Below, in pieces: positions 16,052 to 24,160 of a stretch of DNA of 27,327 bases. How positions within the stretch are numbered: position 1 is the first letter of the stretch; every line of letters begins with the position of its first letter. The notes beneath the pieces were generated by a model. The model worked only from the letters and a program-made list of their open reading frames with translations. It did no database searches and was not told the origin of the DNA. The translations under genes were made by a program, and so were the position numbers. The stretch covers positions 1 to 27,327 of the forward strand of contig DOSU01000021.1 of the NCBI GenBank assembly GCA_003513895.1. The letters run 5' to 3'. The DNA comes from Rikenellaceae bacterium. Its GTDB lineage: Bacteria > Bacteroidota > Bacteroidia > Bacteroidales > UBA932.

Positions 16052-17202
16052 ACTTTTTCTTTTCTAAAAACATAAAGTAAGATATAGGTTGTAATCAAAC
16101 CGAGAACTCCAATTAATATTGCGAAAACAACGCTTCCTGCAAGATATTGAACAAGGCTGTCCGATATTGAATCAAAACTCATTTGCTCAGGGATAAATTT
16201 TACGGGCTCTCCAAGCATGAAAGCACCGGTGGCAAAACTGCCGTAAAGTATAAAAGGAATCATCGGAGGTATACTGATGTTTGAAGAGACCAGAACAACG
16301 ACCTTGTTTAACTTAAGCAAATGAGCTGCACCAACGGCAGTAATCATCTGATATCCCCATAGCGGAGAGATTCCAAAAAAGAGACCCAAACCAACAGATT
16401 GTGCAATTTTTTTATTGCTGTCTTTTGAGTCGGTTATATGCCTTTTTATAAAATTACTTATGTTCTCTTTATTGAACCAGCGAAAAAAGCAAAGGGGCCA
16501 CCACCAGAGCAGGGCAATTAAAACAAGGACTGTATTAAGAATAGAAATTCTGGTAAAGTCCTTAACCGGGCTGAAGTGTGATATACGAATCTCTTTTGGA
16601 GGGTAATAGACACCAACAGGAATGTTTTTTACAGGGATATTACGCCAGGCAGCCCTTACAAGAATTTCCAGCTCAAACTCATATCTGCCGGAGATAAGTC
16701 TTAATCCCTTCATCTTTTCGAGTGGGTACAACCGGAAACCGGATTGAGTATCTTCCATGGAAATGCCCGTCTCTAATTTGAACCAGAAATTTGAAAATTT
16801 GTTTGCAAAACTATTCTTTCCGGGCATGTTTTCATTATTAAAGTCACGCGAACCAACCCACAGAGTGCCGGGTTCTTCAACAGAAAAATCGAGAAATTTT
16901 GTAATATCGTCCGGAAAGTGTTGCCCGTCAGAATCTATTGTAATTACATATTTATATCCCAAACTGAATGCCTTTAAAAACCCGCTTTTTAGAGCAGCTC
17001 CCTTTCCCCTGTTTTTATCGTGTGTTATTATTTCAACACCAACAAAGCCTGCTATTAATTCAGATGTATTATCCCTTGAGCCGTCATCTACAATTATAAT
17101 ATTGCCGCATATTTTGCCTGCACCCTCCACAATATCTTTTAGAGTAGAACCATTGTTGTAAGTAGGTATTAGAACAACGTAATCTCGTGTATCATTTGCC
17201 AT
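16048..17202 (-). CDS. GT2 glycosyltransferase with C-terminal DUF2062
   Basis: 384-residue fusion. The N-terminal 220 residues are a GT-A fold family 2 glycosyltransferase like dolichyl-phosphate mannose synthase: VVLIPTYNN (9-17), VDDGS (38-42), the metal-binding DSD (90-92) in TIDSDGQHFPDD, and EDTQSGFRLYP. Membrane helices begin near 223. The C-terminal 130 residues match DUF2062, a small membrane domain with the SPLWGYQM and SNISIPPMIPF signatures. It probably adds a sugar from a nucleotide donor to the pigment or to a lipid at the inner membrane; the acceptor is not shown. Overlaps the upstream dehydratase by 11 bases and the MMPL fusion by 4 bases. Confidence 0.9.
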   Translation of the reverse strand: MANDTRDYVVLIPTYNNGSTLKDIVEGAGKICGNIIIVDDGSRDNTSELIAGFVGVEIITHDKNRGKGAALKSGFLKAFSLGYKYVITIDSDGQHFPDDITKFLDFSVEEPGTLWVGSRDFNNENMPGKNSFANKFSNFWFKLETGISMEDTQSGFRLYPLEKMKGLRLISGRYEFELEILVRAAWRNIPVKNIPVGVYYPPKEIRISHFSPVKDFTRISILNTVLVLIALLWWWPLCFFRWFNKENISNFIKRHITDSKDSNKKIAQSVGLGLFFGISPLWGYQMITAVGAAHLLKLNKVVVLVSSNISIPPMIPFILYGSFATGAFMLGEPVKFIPEQMSFDSISDSLVQYLAGSVVFAILIGVLGLITTYILLYVFRKEKV

Positions 17203-17566
17203 TGCCAGTCTCCTTAAACTCTCCTTTTAGCTTTAGAACAATCCTTTGAGAAGCACTTACTATTGCATTAACTCCGTCATTCTCTCCTTTATTGATTTCA
17301 ATATCGACCTTTAATACATCTCCAATTTGAGGATCTACCATTCCGGTAAATTTGCAAAGCGATATACCGTAAAATATCACATTATAGCCACACATCCTAC
17401 TAACACACTCCTTAACAATATCGATTGTACAAACTCCCGGCAAAACCGGATGTCCGGGAAAATGTCCCCTGAATATGTCGCTGCCAGTGTTGAGCTTAAC
17501 TTCAAATGTTCCTGTTCCTATATCAGAAACAGATTGTTTTGTAATTCTATAGAGATTCCTGATCAT
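17192..17566 (-). CDS. FabZ-like hotdog dehydratase
   Basis: 124-residue hotdog-fold protein, a little shorter than FabZ (about 140-150). It keeps the active-site stretch GHFPGHPVLPGV (34-45, catalytic His H39 or H35) that dehydrates 3-hydroxyacyl-ACP to the trans-2-enoyl form. The usual Glu of the following helix is replaced by Asp48 (TIDIVKE). Repeated dehydration without enoyl reduction would yield the conjugated polyene, and the absence of an enoyl reductase in the window fits this. It resembles the ApeI-type partner of the two dehydratases in aryl polyene systems; the other hotdog gene is at 23723-24160. Overlaps the lipoprotein stop by 20 bases. Confidence 0.88.
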   Translation of the reverse strand: MIRNLYRITKQSVSDIGTGTFEVKLNTGSDIFRGHFPGHPVLPGVCTIDIVKECVSRMCGYNVIFYGISLCKFTGMVDPQIGDVLKVDIEINKGENDGVNAIVSASQRIVLKLKGEFKETGNGK

Positions 17567-18128
17567 AGTCGGATTTTTTCAATAAAAGCGAGAGTCTCAG
17601 ATATGGATGTTTAATAAGTATTGTTTGTGGCCAGTTGTCTTTATAATTTTCAAATCTCATCAATGTTTTTGTAATGCCGTTTCCCTGTTCGAGTGCATCC
17701 AGCCTGTCGGGTGAAGTGTAAAGATATTTTGTGATATAGTTATGATTGGGTTTAAATAGAATTTCAAAATCTTTTTTCAGAAGGTAAATTACTTTTTCCC
17801 TGTTTAGCTGCTCTATGCAATAGTTAATTTTTATATTAATTCCGTCCAGTTCAAAATCCAGAAATGTCATTCCAAACGGAGATGTCATTACCACTCTTCT
17901 CGATTTTGCATCGGAAGTTTTTATAATCACTATGCCTGTTATTTCCGATTTTTTGTGTACCATCGTAAAATCAAATACTTGAGTAGATGGTATTGTGTCA
18001 TATACATAAGGTATGTTTCCTGAGATAAATGGGGTATTTTGAAGCCATTTGCCCTCTTTCAATAATGGAGAGCACCCTGCCACAAAGAAAAACAAAAAGA
18101 GAAAGCTAACTGATTTTAAAATCCTCAT
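17547..18128 (-). CDS. Outer-membrane-type lipoprotein (possible DUF3261-like)
   Basis: 193 residues from the ATG at 18128, chosen because a lipoprotein signal follows immediately: MRILKSVSFL, a phenylalanine-rich hydrophobic core, then lipobox VAGC with lipidated C19 and Ser20. The longer frame would bury this signal behind 31 extra residues. The mature part is beta-rich (ITGIVIIKTSD, RVVMTSPFGMTFLDFELDG) and resembles lipoproteins such as DUF3261 found next to LolA-like genes in aryl polyene operons; this family link is by position and general pattern only. It may act like LolB, receiving cargo from the LolA-like protein encoded just upstream, whose stop it overlaps by 23 bases. Confidence 0.82.
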   Translation of the reverse strand: MRILKSVSFLFLFFFVAGCSPLLKEGKWLQNTPFISGNIPYVYDTIPSTQVFDFTMVHKKSEITGIVIIKTSDAKSRRVVMTSPFGMTFLDFELDGINIKINYCIEQLNREKVIYLLKKDFEILFKPNHNYITKYLYTSPDRLDALEQGNGITKTLMRFENYKDNWPQTILIKHPYLRLSLLLKKSDYDQESL

Positions 18129-18750
18129 CGTGCACATCTGTATTAATTCGTTGATTGGAAAAAATGTATTCTGTTGTACTTCCGGAACCCTCTTCAATTT
18201 TAAGTCTTCTGATTTCAGCATTTTGGCTGCTGAAATAAATGCGAATTTCAGTTATTATTGAGGCAAGTTGCCGGTTTAGAGGAACAACTGAAACTATAAT
18301 CCCTTCGGAATCAGAAAAATACTCAATTTTATAATTTGATCCTGCCCTTGAAAGATTTCCAGTGAAAGAAGCAGAAATTAGTCCTCTTATCTCTTTCATA
18401 ACAGGATTGTTATTCAAGTCAAAAACCATGTTTGAACCGTTTGAAAATGCCCTCAGCCACTGCCCGTTAATTATCATATGATATACCATTGGGCTTGAGT
18501 AAAAAAAAGCAATTTTGTCCTCTCTCTTATATTTAAATACACCCTTGGATATCATTTTATTTTTAAGCATATCCATCTTCTTTTCCTGGCGAAAATCGGC
18601 AACTAGCGTTGCTGTATTTTCGGCGCGGATTTTTAGCTTAAGGTCAAATGCAGAAATTTCTGAAGATGCAAGTTTTTTTATATCACTCTGACTCCATAAA
18701 GCAGCAGAAGTATATAACAGAAAGAAAAATACCAGAAGTAATTTTTTCAT
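18106..18750 (-). CDS. LolA-like periplasmic carrier protein (copy 1)
   Basis: 214-residue LolA-family protein with a signal peptide (MKKLLLVFFFLLYTSAALWS, cleavage near residue 20-22). The body has the family's pattern: TLVADFRQEKKMDML, ISKGVFKYKREDKIAFFY, NGQWLRAFSNG, and a closing TEYIFSNQRINTDVHDEDF that matches the LolA C terminus well. It probably shields a hydrophobic pigment or its lipid carrier in the periplasm. It is followed, with overlap, by a lipoprotein, together a LolA/LolB-like pair, and is preceded by the deacetylase 10 bases away. It differs clearly in sequence from the second copy at 7130-7729. Confidence 0.88.
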   Translation of the reverse strand: MKKLLLVFFFLLYTSAALWSQSDIKKLASSEISAFDLKLKIRAENTATLVADFRQEKKMDMLKNKMISKGVFKYKREDKIAFFYSSPMVYHMIINGQWLRAFSNGSNMVFDLNNNPVMKEIRGLISASFTGNLSRAGSNYKIEYFSDSEGIIVSVVPLNRQLASIITEIRIYFSSQNAEIRRLKIEEGSGSTTEYIFSNQRINTDVHDEDFKIS

Positions 18751-18760
18751 TTTTAATTAA

Positions 18761-19426
18761 TTATAAAACTGTTGTTTTGTAGCTTCTCTTTTCAAGCACA
18801 TCCAAAATAGAAGTAAGTGTAACCGATGCGGATGGAAGTCTGTCGTGTAAAAGGACAATTGCTCCATTATGAAGTTCTTTATCAATTTTTATAACAACTT
18901 TGTTACTATCTGATACAGTATCAAAACTTCTTATACTCCATCCAATATTTTTTAGATTTAACTTCTTTACTGCTCTGGCAATGTTAGGATTAGTTACTCC
19001 AAATGGTGGGCGGAACAACTCTATTGAGGTGCCGGAAATATCTGAAAGAATCTTGCGACAATTTTCAATATCTCTCTCAACCATGGATTTTGATGCAAAT
19101 GAAAAACCAGCCGAATGATTCATTGAATGAATACCAATTTTATGTCCCTCATTAACCATTCTCTTAATTAATTCAGGGTTTTCAAAAGCCTTCTCTCCAA
19201 TACAAAAAAACACTGCTTTCACCCTTCTCTCTTTGAGAATGTCCAGAACTGCCGGAGTGTATAAAGGATGAGGCCCATCATCAAATGTGAGCATTATTTT
19301 CTTTTCACCGGCATTCAGTTTTGTGATGGCAGGCATATAAAACCCCCATCCCATATTCAATGATGCCGAAAATAGGATAAGCGCCGGAAGCACAATAAAA
19401 ATTACAACTATCAATAATATAACCAT
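18761..19426 (-). CDS. Polysaccharide deacetylase-family (CE4/NodB) protein
   Basis: 221-residue NodB-homology protein with one N-terminal membrane segment (residues 2-22), so the catalytic domain faces the periplasm. The metal-dependent deacetylase motifs are intact: TFDDGP with D49/D50, HSMNH with zinc ligands H100 and H104, RPPFG (139-143), GWSIRSFD with W163, and LLHD with H194. The family removes acetyl groups from amino sugars by hydrolysis. In this operon the substrate may be a sugar or acyl group on the pigment rather than a polysaccharide; that is inference. The start and the previous stop share one base (TAATG), indicating coupled translation with the chain-length-factor-like gene. 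Confidence 0.93.
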   Translation of the reverse strand: MVILLIVVIFIVLPALILFSASLNMGWGFYMPAITKLNAGEKKIMLTFDDGPHPLYTPAVLDILKERRVKAVFFCIGEKAFENPELIKRMVNEGHKIGIHSMNHSAGFSFASKSMVERDIENCRKILSDISGTSIELFRPPFGVTNPNIARAVKKLNLKNIGWSIRSFDTVSDSNKVVIKIDKELHNGAIVLLHDRLPSASVTLTSILDVLEKRSYKTTVL

Positions 19427-20349
19427 TAAGTTTTTTTTATTAATATCATGGTAGTTACATCATCCAGGTAACGATTCACAATTAGAATATAACTTTTTTC
19501 GTTGTTTTCAGAAAAAAGTGTCAGTCCCCGGTATAAAGCATAGGCCGATGATGTAGGGTACTCACCGCACTCCTCCTTAAAATTCAGAGTATTTGAATTT
19601 TGCCTCTCAAATTGTACGGATAAACGGCCAATGCCATTAACAATCATTTCTAAATCGCTGAATATTAGACTATTCTCATTTAAAAAAGATTTGCATTTTT
19701 CAGGGACATCGCTTTCGGGAATATCTTTTGACAATATTTCCATCGAAATAATTTTTCCTATGGTTTTGTCGCTTTCAGAAGCAGCCGCAATGAAAAAGTG
19801 TGCACCCTCTCCTGAGAAGTATTTTTTCCATATGCCCATTCTGCCAAGAAGGTGAGATTTCGAAGGTGTTAACTCATCAAATCCACCCACCAGAAGTCTT
19901 TTTCTTCCCTCACTCAATAGAAGTGAGACATCAATTAACGCACTTTCAAAAGAACTTCCGCCGTGGACGAAAGTGTTGTTGTAATGTTTGTCGGCGAGCA
20001 AAAGTGCAATCTGAGCGCCAACTGTGTTGGAAGTACTTTGAATAAATGCTGCAGGGTTTAAAAGTCTCTCGCCGTTTTCATATATAGAAACAAGAAATTT
20101 TTCAGTATCTGCAAGGCATCCCCAGCCGGTTCCGGTCACTATTCCGTCGATATTTCTGTCCGGGGAGTTTTCAATTGCCATTAATGAAGAAGTTACGCCC
20201 ATTTTTATGAGTCTGCTCATCCTTCTCCTTAATCCTGCGTCCGGAATGTATTTTTTATAGTCCGTCTCCACCCCGTCTGTCAGCATTCCATTTTTACCGG
20301 AAGAGACAATTCCGGCCATTGATTCGATATAAATATTTGTCGGGATCAT
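19426..20349 (-). CDS. Chain-length-factor-like ketosynthase lacking the active Cys
   Basis: 307 residues, about 100 shorter than a full ketosynthase. The N-terminal half follows the thiolase fold of KAS enzymes (TGTGWGCLADTEKFL, FIQSTSNTVGAQIAL), but the nucleophile loop reads VHGGSSFESAL, with no cysteine where catalytic ketosynthases have ACSS, and the His motifs are lost. It therefore cannot condense on its own and is best read as a chain length factor that pairs with the intact ketosynthase encoded immediately upstream (ATGA overlap). In aryl polyene systems such KS-CLF heterodimers set polyene length. A decayed gene is less likely, since the frame is intact and the operon junctions are preserved. 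Confidence 0.85.
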   Translation of the reverse strand: MIPTNIYIESMAGIVSSGKNGMLTDGVETDYKKYIPDAGLRRRMSRLIKMGVTSSLMAIENSPDRNIDGIVTGTGWGCLADTEKFLVSIYENGERLLNPAAFIQSTSNTVGAQIALLLADKHYNNTFVHGGSSFESALIDVSLLLSEGRKRLLVGGFDELTPSKSHLLGRMGIWKKYFSGEGAHFFIAAASESDKTIGKIISMEILSKDIPESDVPEKCKSFLNENSLIFSDLEMIVNGIGRLSVQFERQNSNTLNFKEECGEYPTSSAYALYRGLTLFSENNEKSYILIVNRYLDDVTTMILIKKT

Positions 20350-21548
20350 ATCCTTTCTGAATTTATGGATTTAAAAACAAGCGAAGTGCAATTACCCCCG
20401 AATCCAAAAGAGTTTGTCATTACCCCTTTCATATTGATTTTTTTTTCGCATCTGGTCAAGGGTGTAAGATTTGCTTCCAGGATTGAAGTACTGAAATTAA
20501 GATTCGGCCATACATATCCGTAATAGAGACCAAGAATTGAGAAAAGCGATTCAATTCCCCCGGCAGCACCGAGTGTATGCCCTGTGTACCCTTTGGTCGA
20601 ACTGAAATCTGGAATAACTTCTCCGAAAATTCTCTTCATTGCAATTCCCTCAGAAGCGTCATTATTTGGAGTTCCTGTTCCGTGAACATTAATATATCCT
20701 ATATCTATTTTGTCGACACCGCTCATCTCTATTGCTCCTTTCATAGCAAGATATGCACCCTCTCCGTCCGAAGAAGAGGCTGTCTGGTGAAAAGCATCGT
20801 TGGCGTTTGCATAGCCGGCAACTGAACAGTAACTTTTTGTTGCTTTTACTTTCCCTGAGTGTAAAAAAAGATATCCGGCTCCTTCTCCTAAATTCAGGCC
20901 GCTCCTGCTTGCATCAAATGGCCTGCACACCTCCTTGTCCAATATTCCAAGAGATGAAAACCCATTTATGGTAAAACGGCACAAAGAGTCTGTTCCGCCC
21001 GCAATAACGGCATCCAGCAGACCTGCTTTTATCATTCTGGTTCCCATCATAATTGCGTTATTGGCCGATGAACATGCTGTATTAATGGTAGTAGTAAATC
21101 CACTAATTCCAAGCTCCTTTTCCATAAACTGTGTAGAGGCTCCGCAATCATGGCCAATAAGCTGCCTAAGCCTTCCTTTATTTTTGTCTTTTATAAACTC
21201 CTTGTAAAACAGCTCACTCACATCCATTCCACCTACTGAAGTGGCAGAAATCAAGCCTATTTTTAGTCCTGACGTATTTACTCCCGAGTCGGCAAGAGCC
21301 TCTTTTGCTGCCATTAGCCCTATTACAGTTGTTCTCGAATACTCTTTCTCCTTTCTTAGGCCAAGCAAATCACAAATTTCTCTTGTAGAGTGTTTGACCT
21401 CTCCTACGACAACTTCGTGAGCTGTTTCAAAAAGAGACAGATTTCCCAGACCGGACTGGGCAGATATCAGTTTGTCGAGCTGATTCTTCACATTCAGGCC
21501 AAGTGCCGAAACACATCCCATTCCTCCAACATAGACATCATTTGCCAT
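20346..21548 (-). CDS. FabF-like ketosynthase (catalytic KS)
   Basis: 400-residue beta-ketoacyl-ACP synthase of the FabF class with the complete triad: C159 in NTACSSANN, H289 in VHGTGTPNND and H324 in KGYTGHTLGAAG, plus the closing NSFGFGGNCTSLVF loop. It extends an ACP-bound chain by decarboxylative condensation with malonyl-ACP in the cytoplasm. The next gene is a Cys-less ketosynthase overlapping by 4 bases, so the two probably form a KS-CLF heterodimer. It begins 1 base after the 575-residue ketosynthase gene. Its role in polyene extension, rather than resorcinol precursor synthesis, is inferred from the neighbours. Confidence 0.94.
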   Translation of the reverse strand: MANDVYVGGMGCVSALGLNVKNQLDKLISAQSGLGNLSLFETAHEVVVGEVKHSTREICDLLGLRKEKEYSRTTVIGLMAAKEALADSGVNTSGLKIGLISATSVGGMDVSELFYKEFIKDKNKGRLRQLIGHDCGASTQFMEKELGISGFTTTINTACSSANNAIMMGTRMIKAGLLDAVIAGGTDSLCRFTINGFSSLGILDKEVCRPFDASRSGLNLGEGAGYLFLHSGKVKATKSYCSVAGYANANDAFHQTASSSDGEGAYLAMKGAIEMSGVDKIDIGYINVHGTGTPNNDASEGIAMKRIFGEVIPDFSSTKGYTGHTLGAAGGIESLFSILGLYYGYVWPNLNFSTSILEANLTPLTRCEKKINMKGVMTNSFGFGGNCTSLVFKSINSERI

Positions 21549-21549
21549 A

Positions 21550-23277
21550 CTATCCTCTTTTATAGAGTTTTAAATCTAAATCAAACGCACCATTTAAAAA
21601 TTCGCACCAGCCTGCAATAACCAGCTTAAGAGATGATTTTTGCGCAAGCTTTAACAATTCCCGGACTATCTCCTTTCTGTCGGACATACCGGTAACAAAA
21701 AAACTGTTTTCTCCCTGAAATTTATTTCTTATAGACGACTCCCCAAGAACAATATTTGGAAGTGTGTATACAAACAGTGCCGGACTAGTCATAGAATCGC
21801 CGTTTTTATCAATAATTCTCTGATGTTTTGTGTCGGACTCCAAAGAGGAAGAACAGTTTGCCATGAAAAATCCCCTTTCAAACGGACTATAATTTTCCAA
21901 CTCGTCAAATCCGGTAAGAAGTTTTGCTGTTGCAATTACTCCAAGTTTAGAGAGGTCGTCCATTTTAAAAAACTTTATATCCTTCATCTCCATCTCTCTG
22001 TATTTTTCCCTTATCAACACATCAAAATTATCTTCTCCTTTCATTTCAAACGATGAAACCTCAACCCACTCTTTTGCCCTTGTTTCACCGGAGTAATTCG
22101 AAACGGACTCCCTGCCAAAAACTATGGCAGCATTACAACCGCCAAAACCGGATGCACTTTTAATGCATCTGTTTAAATGACACTCTCTGTTGTGAGGAGA
22201 AACAACAATTTCCATAGGAACCCCGGATTCTTTAAATCCCCTTGTACCAATGAGCAAAGAATTATTTATCTGCCAGAACGATGCAATGCTCTCAATTACG
22301 CCGGAAGCTCCAAGTGTATGACCCCAGTAGGGTTTGAGACTCTGAACCGGAACATCCATAAGTGAAGCCCAGTGAATCGCTTTTGATTCCATCTCGTCGT
22401 TGTAAACTGTCGCTGTTCCGTGGGCATTTATAAAATCCACAGAAGAGGCAGATATATTCGCCTGTTCCATTGCCATAAGCATTGCTTTTCCAAGGCCATC
22501 GCCAGTGCGGGAAGGGGCAGAAAGGTGATTTGCATCGTTGGTTATCTCCCCGCCTTCAATTACGATTGGATCGCTTTGTTCAATCAAAGAGCGGTCGGAT
22601 GTAAGTATTACAACCCCTGCAGCCTCTCCGAGGCTCAGTCCGTCCCTTTTAACATCATAGGGCGTACAAACTGTTTCGCTTATAGAGTGGAAAGCCTCAA
22701 ATCCGCTGACAACAAATTTTGTCATCAAATCGGCACCGGCGACTATTACATTGTTGCATTCGCCGTATTCTATGAGTCTCGCTGCTGTAACAAGAGCACT
22801 TATTCCGGAAATACAAGCATTTGAAACAACAAGAGGTTTCTCTTCTAATCCAAGGTAACGGTTAATTCTTAAAGCAAACTCTCCCAGGAATGCCCTTGAG
22901 TCAATATTGTCACAGCTGCCCTCAAGCAAATCTATGTTTCCTTTCGTTGTAGCAATAATTAGTCTTGTCTTCCCGCGTTTAACCTTTTCCGGGGAGAGAC
23001 GTGAACTCTTTATTGCATCTTCGATAGAATAGATAATCCTATTCTCCAGGAGAGTGAAATTTTCTCCGTTATCGGTAATAGAAGAAAAATCGGCCTCTTT
23101 TTCAATCTTAGCTCCATAGAATGGTCTGGAAAATACCGACGAATCATTTACTCTGTGAATCGCACTGTTACCAAGATATATTGCACGCATATTATCTTCG
23201 GTAGAAAAACCGAGCGGAGAGTAAATTGAATCCCCTGCAACAAATACAGTTTTCTTTCTTATTCTGTTATTTTCCAT
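21550..23277 (-). CDS. Ketosynthase with extra C-terminal domain
   Basis: 575 residues, about 170 longer than a normal FabF. Residues 1-390 are a catalytic ketosynthase with C155 (SNACISGIS), H286 (NAHGTATVYND), H320 (KPYWGHTLGASG) and the ASGFGGCNAAIVF closing loop. The added part (about 400-575) is unlike a linker: FFMANCSSSLESDTKHQ and SPALFVYTLPNIVLGESSIRNKF read like the N-terminal core of a second, shortened ketosynthase or CLF. This would be a built-in KS-CLF partner. I recall similar two-part ketosynthases in Bacteroidota pigment loci. The start overlaps the thioesterase stop by 19 bases. Confidence 0.9.
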   Translation of the reverse strand: MENNRIRKKTVFVAGDSIYSPLGFSTEDNMRAIYLGNSAIHRVNDSSVFSRPFYGAKIEKEADFSSITDNGENFTLLENRIIYSIEDAIKSSRLSPEKVKRGKTRLIIATTKGNIDLLEGSCDNIDSRAFLGEFALRINRYLGLEEKPLVVSNACISGISALVTAARLIEYGECNNVIVAGADLMTKFVVSGFEAFHSISETVCTPYDVKRDGLSLGEAAGVVILTSDRSLIEQSDPIVIEGGEITNDANHLSAPSRTGDGLGKAMLMAMEQANISASSVDFINAHGTATVYNDEMESKAIHWASLMDVPVQSLKPYWGHTLGASGVIESIASFWQINNSLLIGTRGFKESGVPMEIVVSPHNRECHLNRCIKSASGFGGCNAAIVFGRESVSNYSGETRAKEWVEVSSFEMKGEDNFDVLIREKYREMEMKDIKFFKMDDLSKLGVIATAKLLTGFDELENYSPFERGFFMANCSSSLESDTKHQRIIDKNGDSMTSPALFVYTLPNIVLGESSIRNKFQGENSFFVTGMSDRKEIVRELLKLAQKSSLKLVIAGWCEFLNGAFDLDLKLYKRG

Positions 23278-23720
23278 TTCTTTTGCCAGTTAAGAAAAAA
23301 TTGGGGATTATTCCATTCGAGCAAGTTTTCGCTATTAAGGAAAACCTGAATTGAATACCCGGATGCTACAAGCATATTGTCGGATTCGCGAAAAATATTG
23401 TATTCGAATCGGATTTTGGCCGATGGCGTATAAATATATCTGGTTTCTATTATGGCAGTATCTCCGTAAACCAGAGGCTGAATGTAAGAACAGTGCAGTT
23501 CTACAACCGGAGCTGTATAACCGGAATTATAAATATCAAGATATCCAATTCCGCCGTAATGGTTTCCAAAAGCCTCTCTTCCGTCTTCAAAGTATTTGAC
23601 ATAGACTCCATGCCATACAATTTTCATTGAATCTACTTCCGAAAAGCGTATCTTCACACTGTGCCTGTGAACAAGAGATGCTGAATTCTCTGCGCTTTTT
23701 TTTCTCATGCTTTTTATCAC
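23259..23720 (-). CDS. Hotdog acyl thioesterase (YbgC/4HBT type)
   Basis: 153-residue hotdog protein. The N-terminal helix region RFSEVDSMKIVWHGVYVKYFEDGREAF (25-51) matches the YbgC / 4-hydroxybenzoyl-CoA thioesterase signature, with D30 as the predicted catalytic acid and the central FEDGR helix. It hydrolyses acyl-ACP or acyl-CoA thioesters. Aryl polyene operons carry a comparable thioesterase thought to edit or release chains, so a proofreading role is likely but not shown here. It starts 2 bases after the dehydratase stop and overlaps the following ketosynthase by 19 bases. It lacks a signal peptide and is cytoplasmic. Confidence 0.9.
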   Translation of the reverse strand: MIKSMRKKSAENSASLVHRHSVKIRFSEVDSMKIVWHGVYVKYFEDGREAFGNHYGGIGYLDIYNSGYTAPVVELHCSYIQPLVYGDTAIIETRYIYTPSAKIRFEYNIFRESDNMLVASGYSIQVFLNSENLLEWNNPQFFLNWQKKWKITE

Positions 23721-23722
23721 CT

Positions 23723-24160
23723 TTACTTCTGTAAAAAAATCTTTAATTCTCCCGATGCCACTATGGTATCGTTGCAGTAAACTATTGATTCAACGAGAGA
23801 TATGCCTCCATATTCTCCGAGAAATCTTGTTCCTGTATATAATTCATTGCCTGTGGAAGGTAACTTTTTTAATTCAAATTTCGACACCGCTCCAATAAAA
23901 CCAACAGGTATACTCTCTCCTCTGCCCGCAAAACCGTATCCAACAATAACGGCAGCCGATTGAGCCATATGCTCGATTATTCCGGTTTCTGCAAATTGTC
24001 CGTTTTCAGTGAATAATGTTCCCTCTTGCGGAAAATATCCCGTATAAAAAACTCCAAGTTCTTCCCCGAAATATTTATGGACAAAAACAAAAGGTTCCCT
24101 CTGGGGAATTAGTTCAAGAATTTTATCCCCTTGAATTATGGCTTTCTTAAGTATTCCCAT
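23723..24160 (-). CDS. FabZ/ApeP-like hotdog protein with altered active site
   Basis: 145-residue hotdog protein of FabZ size. The opening LELIPQREPFVFVHKY (15-30) matches the FabZ LLPHRYPF start, and GIIEHMAQSAAV (60-71) matches the helix that carries the catalytic Glu (E63). The family's GHFPGHP loop is replaced by GYFPQEGTLF, so the usual histidine is gone; H28 or H64 may take its place. In aryl polyene systems a protein of this kind (ApeP) works with the canonical dehydratase (ApeI), and the intact FabZ-like gene at 17192-17566 is the likely partner. It overlaps the radical SAM gene by 25 bases. Confidence 0.85.
   Translation of the reverse strand: MGILKKAIIQGDKILELIPQREPFVFVHKYFGEELGVFYTGYFPQEGTLFTENGQFAETGIIEHMAQSAAVIVGYGFAGRGESIPVGFIGAVSKFELKKLPSTGNELYTGTRFLGEYGGISLVESIVYCNDTIVASGELKIFLQK

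Noticed and set aside
18129..18221. Longer start of the lipoprotein gene
   Set aside because: It would place 31 residues ahead of the lipoprotein signal peptide; the ATG at 18128 gives a standard signal and lipobox.
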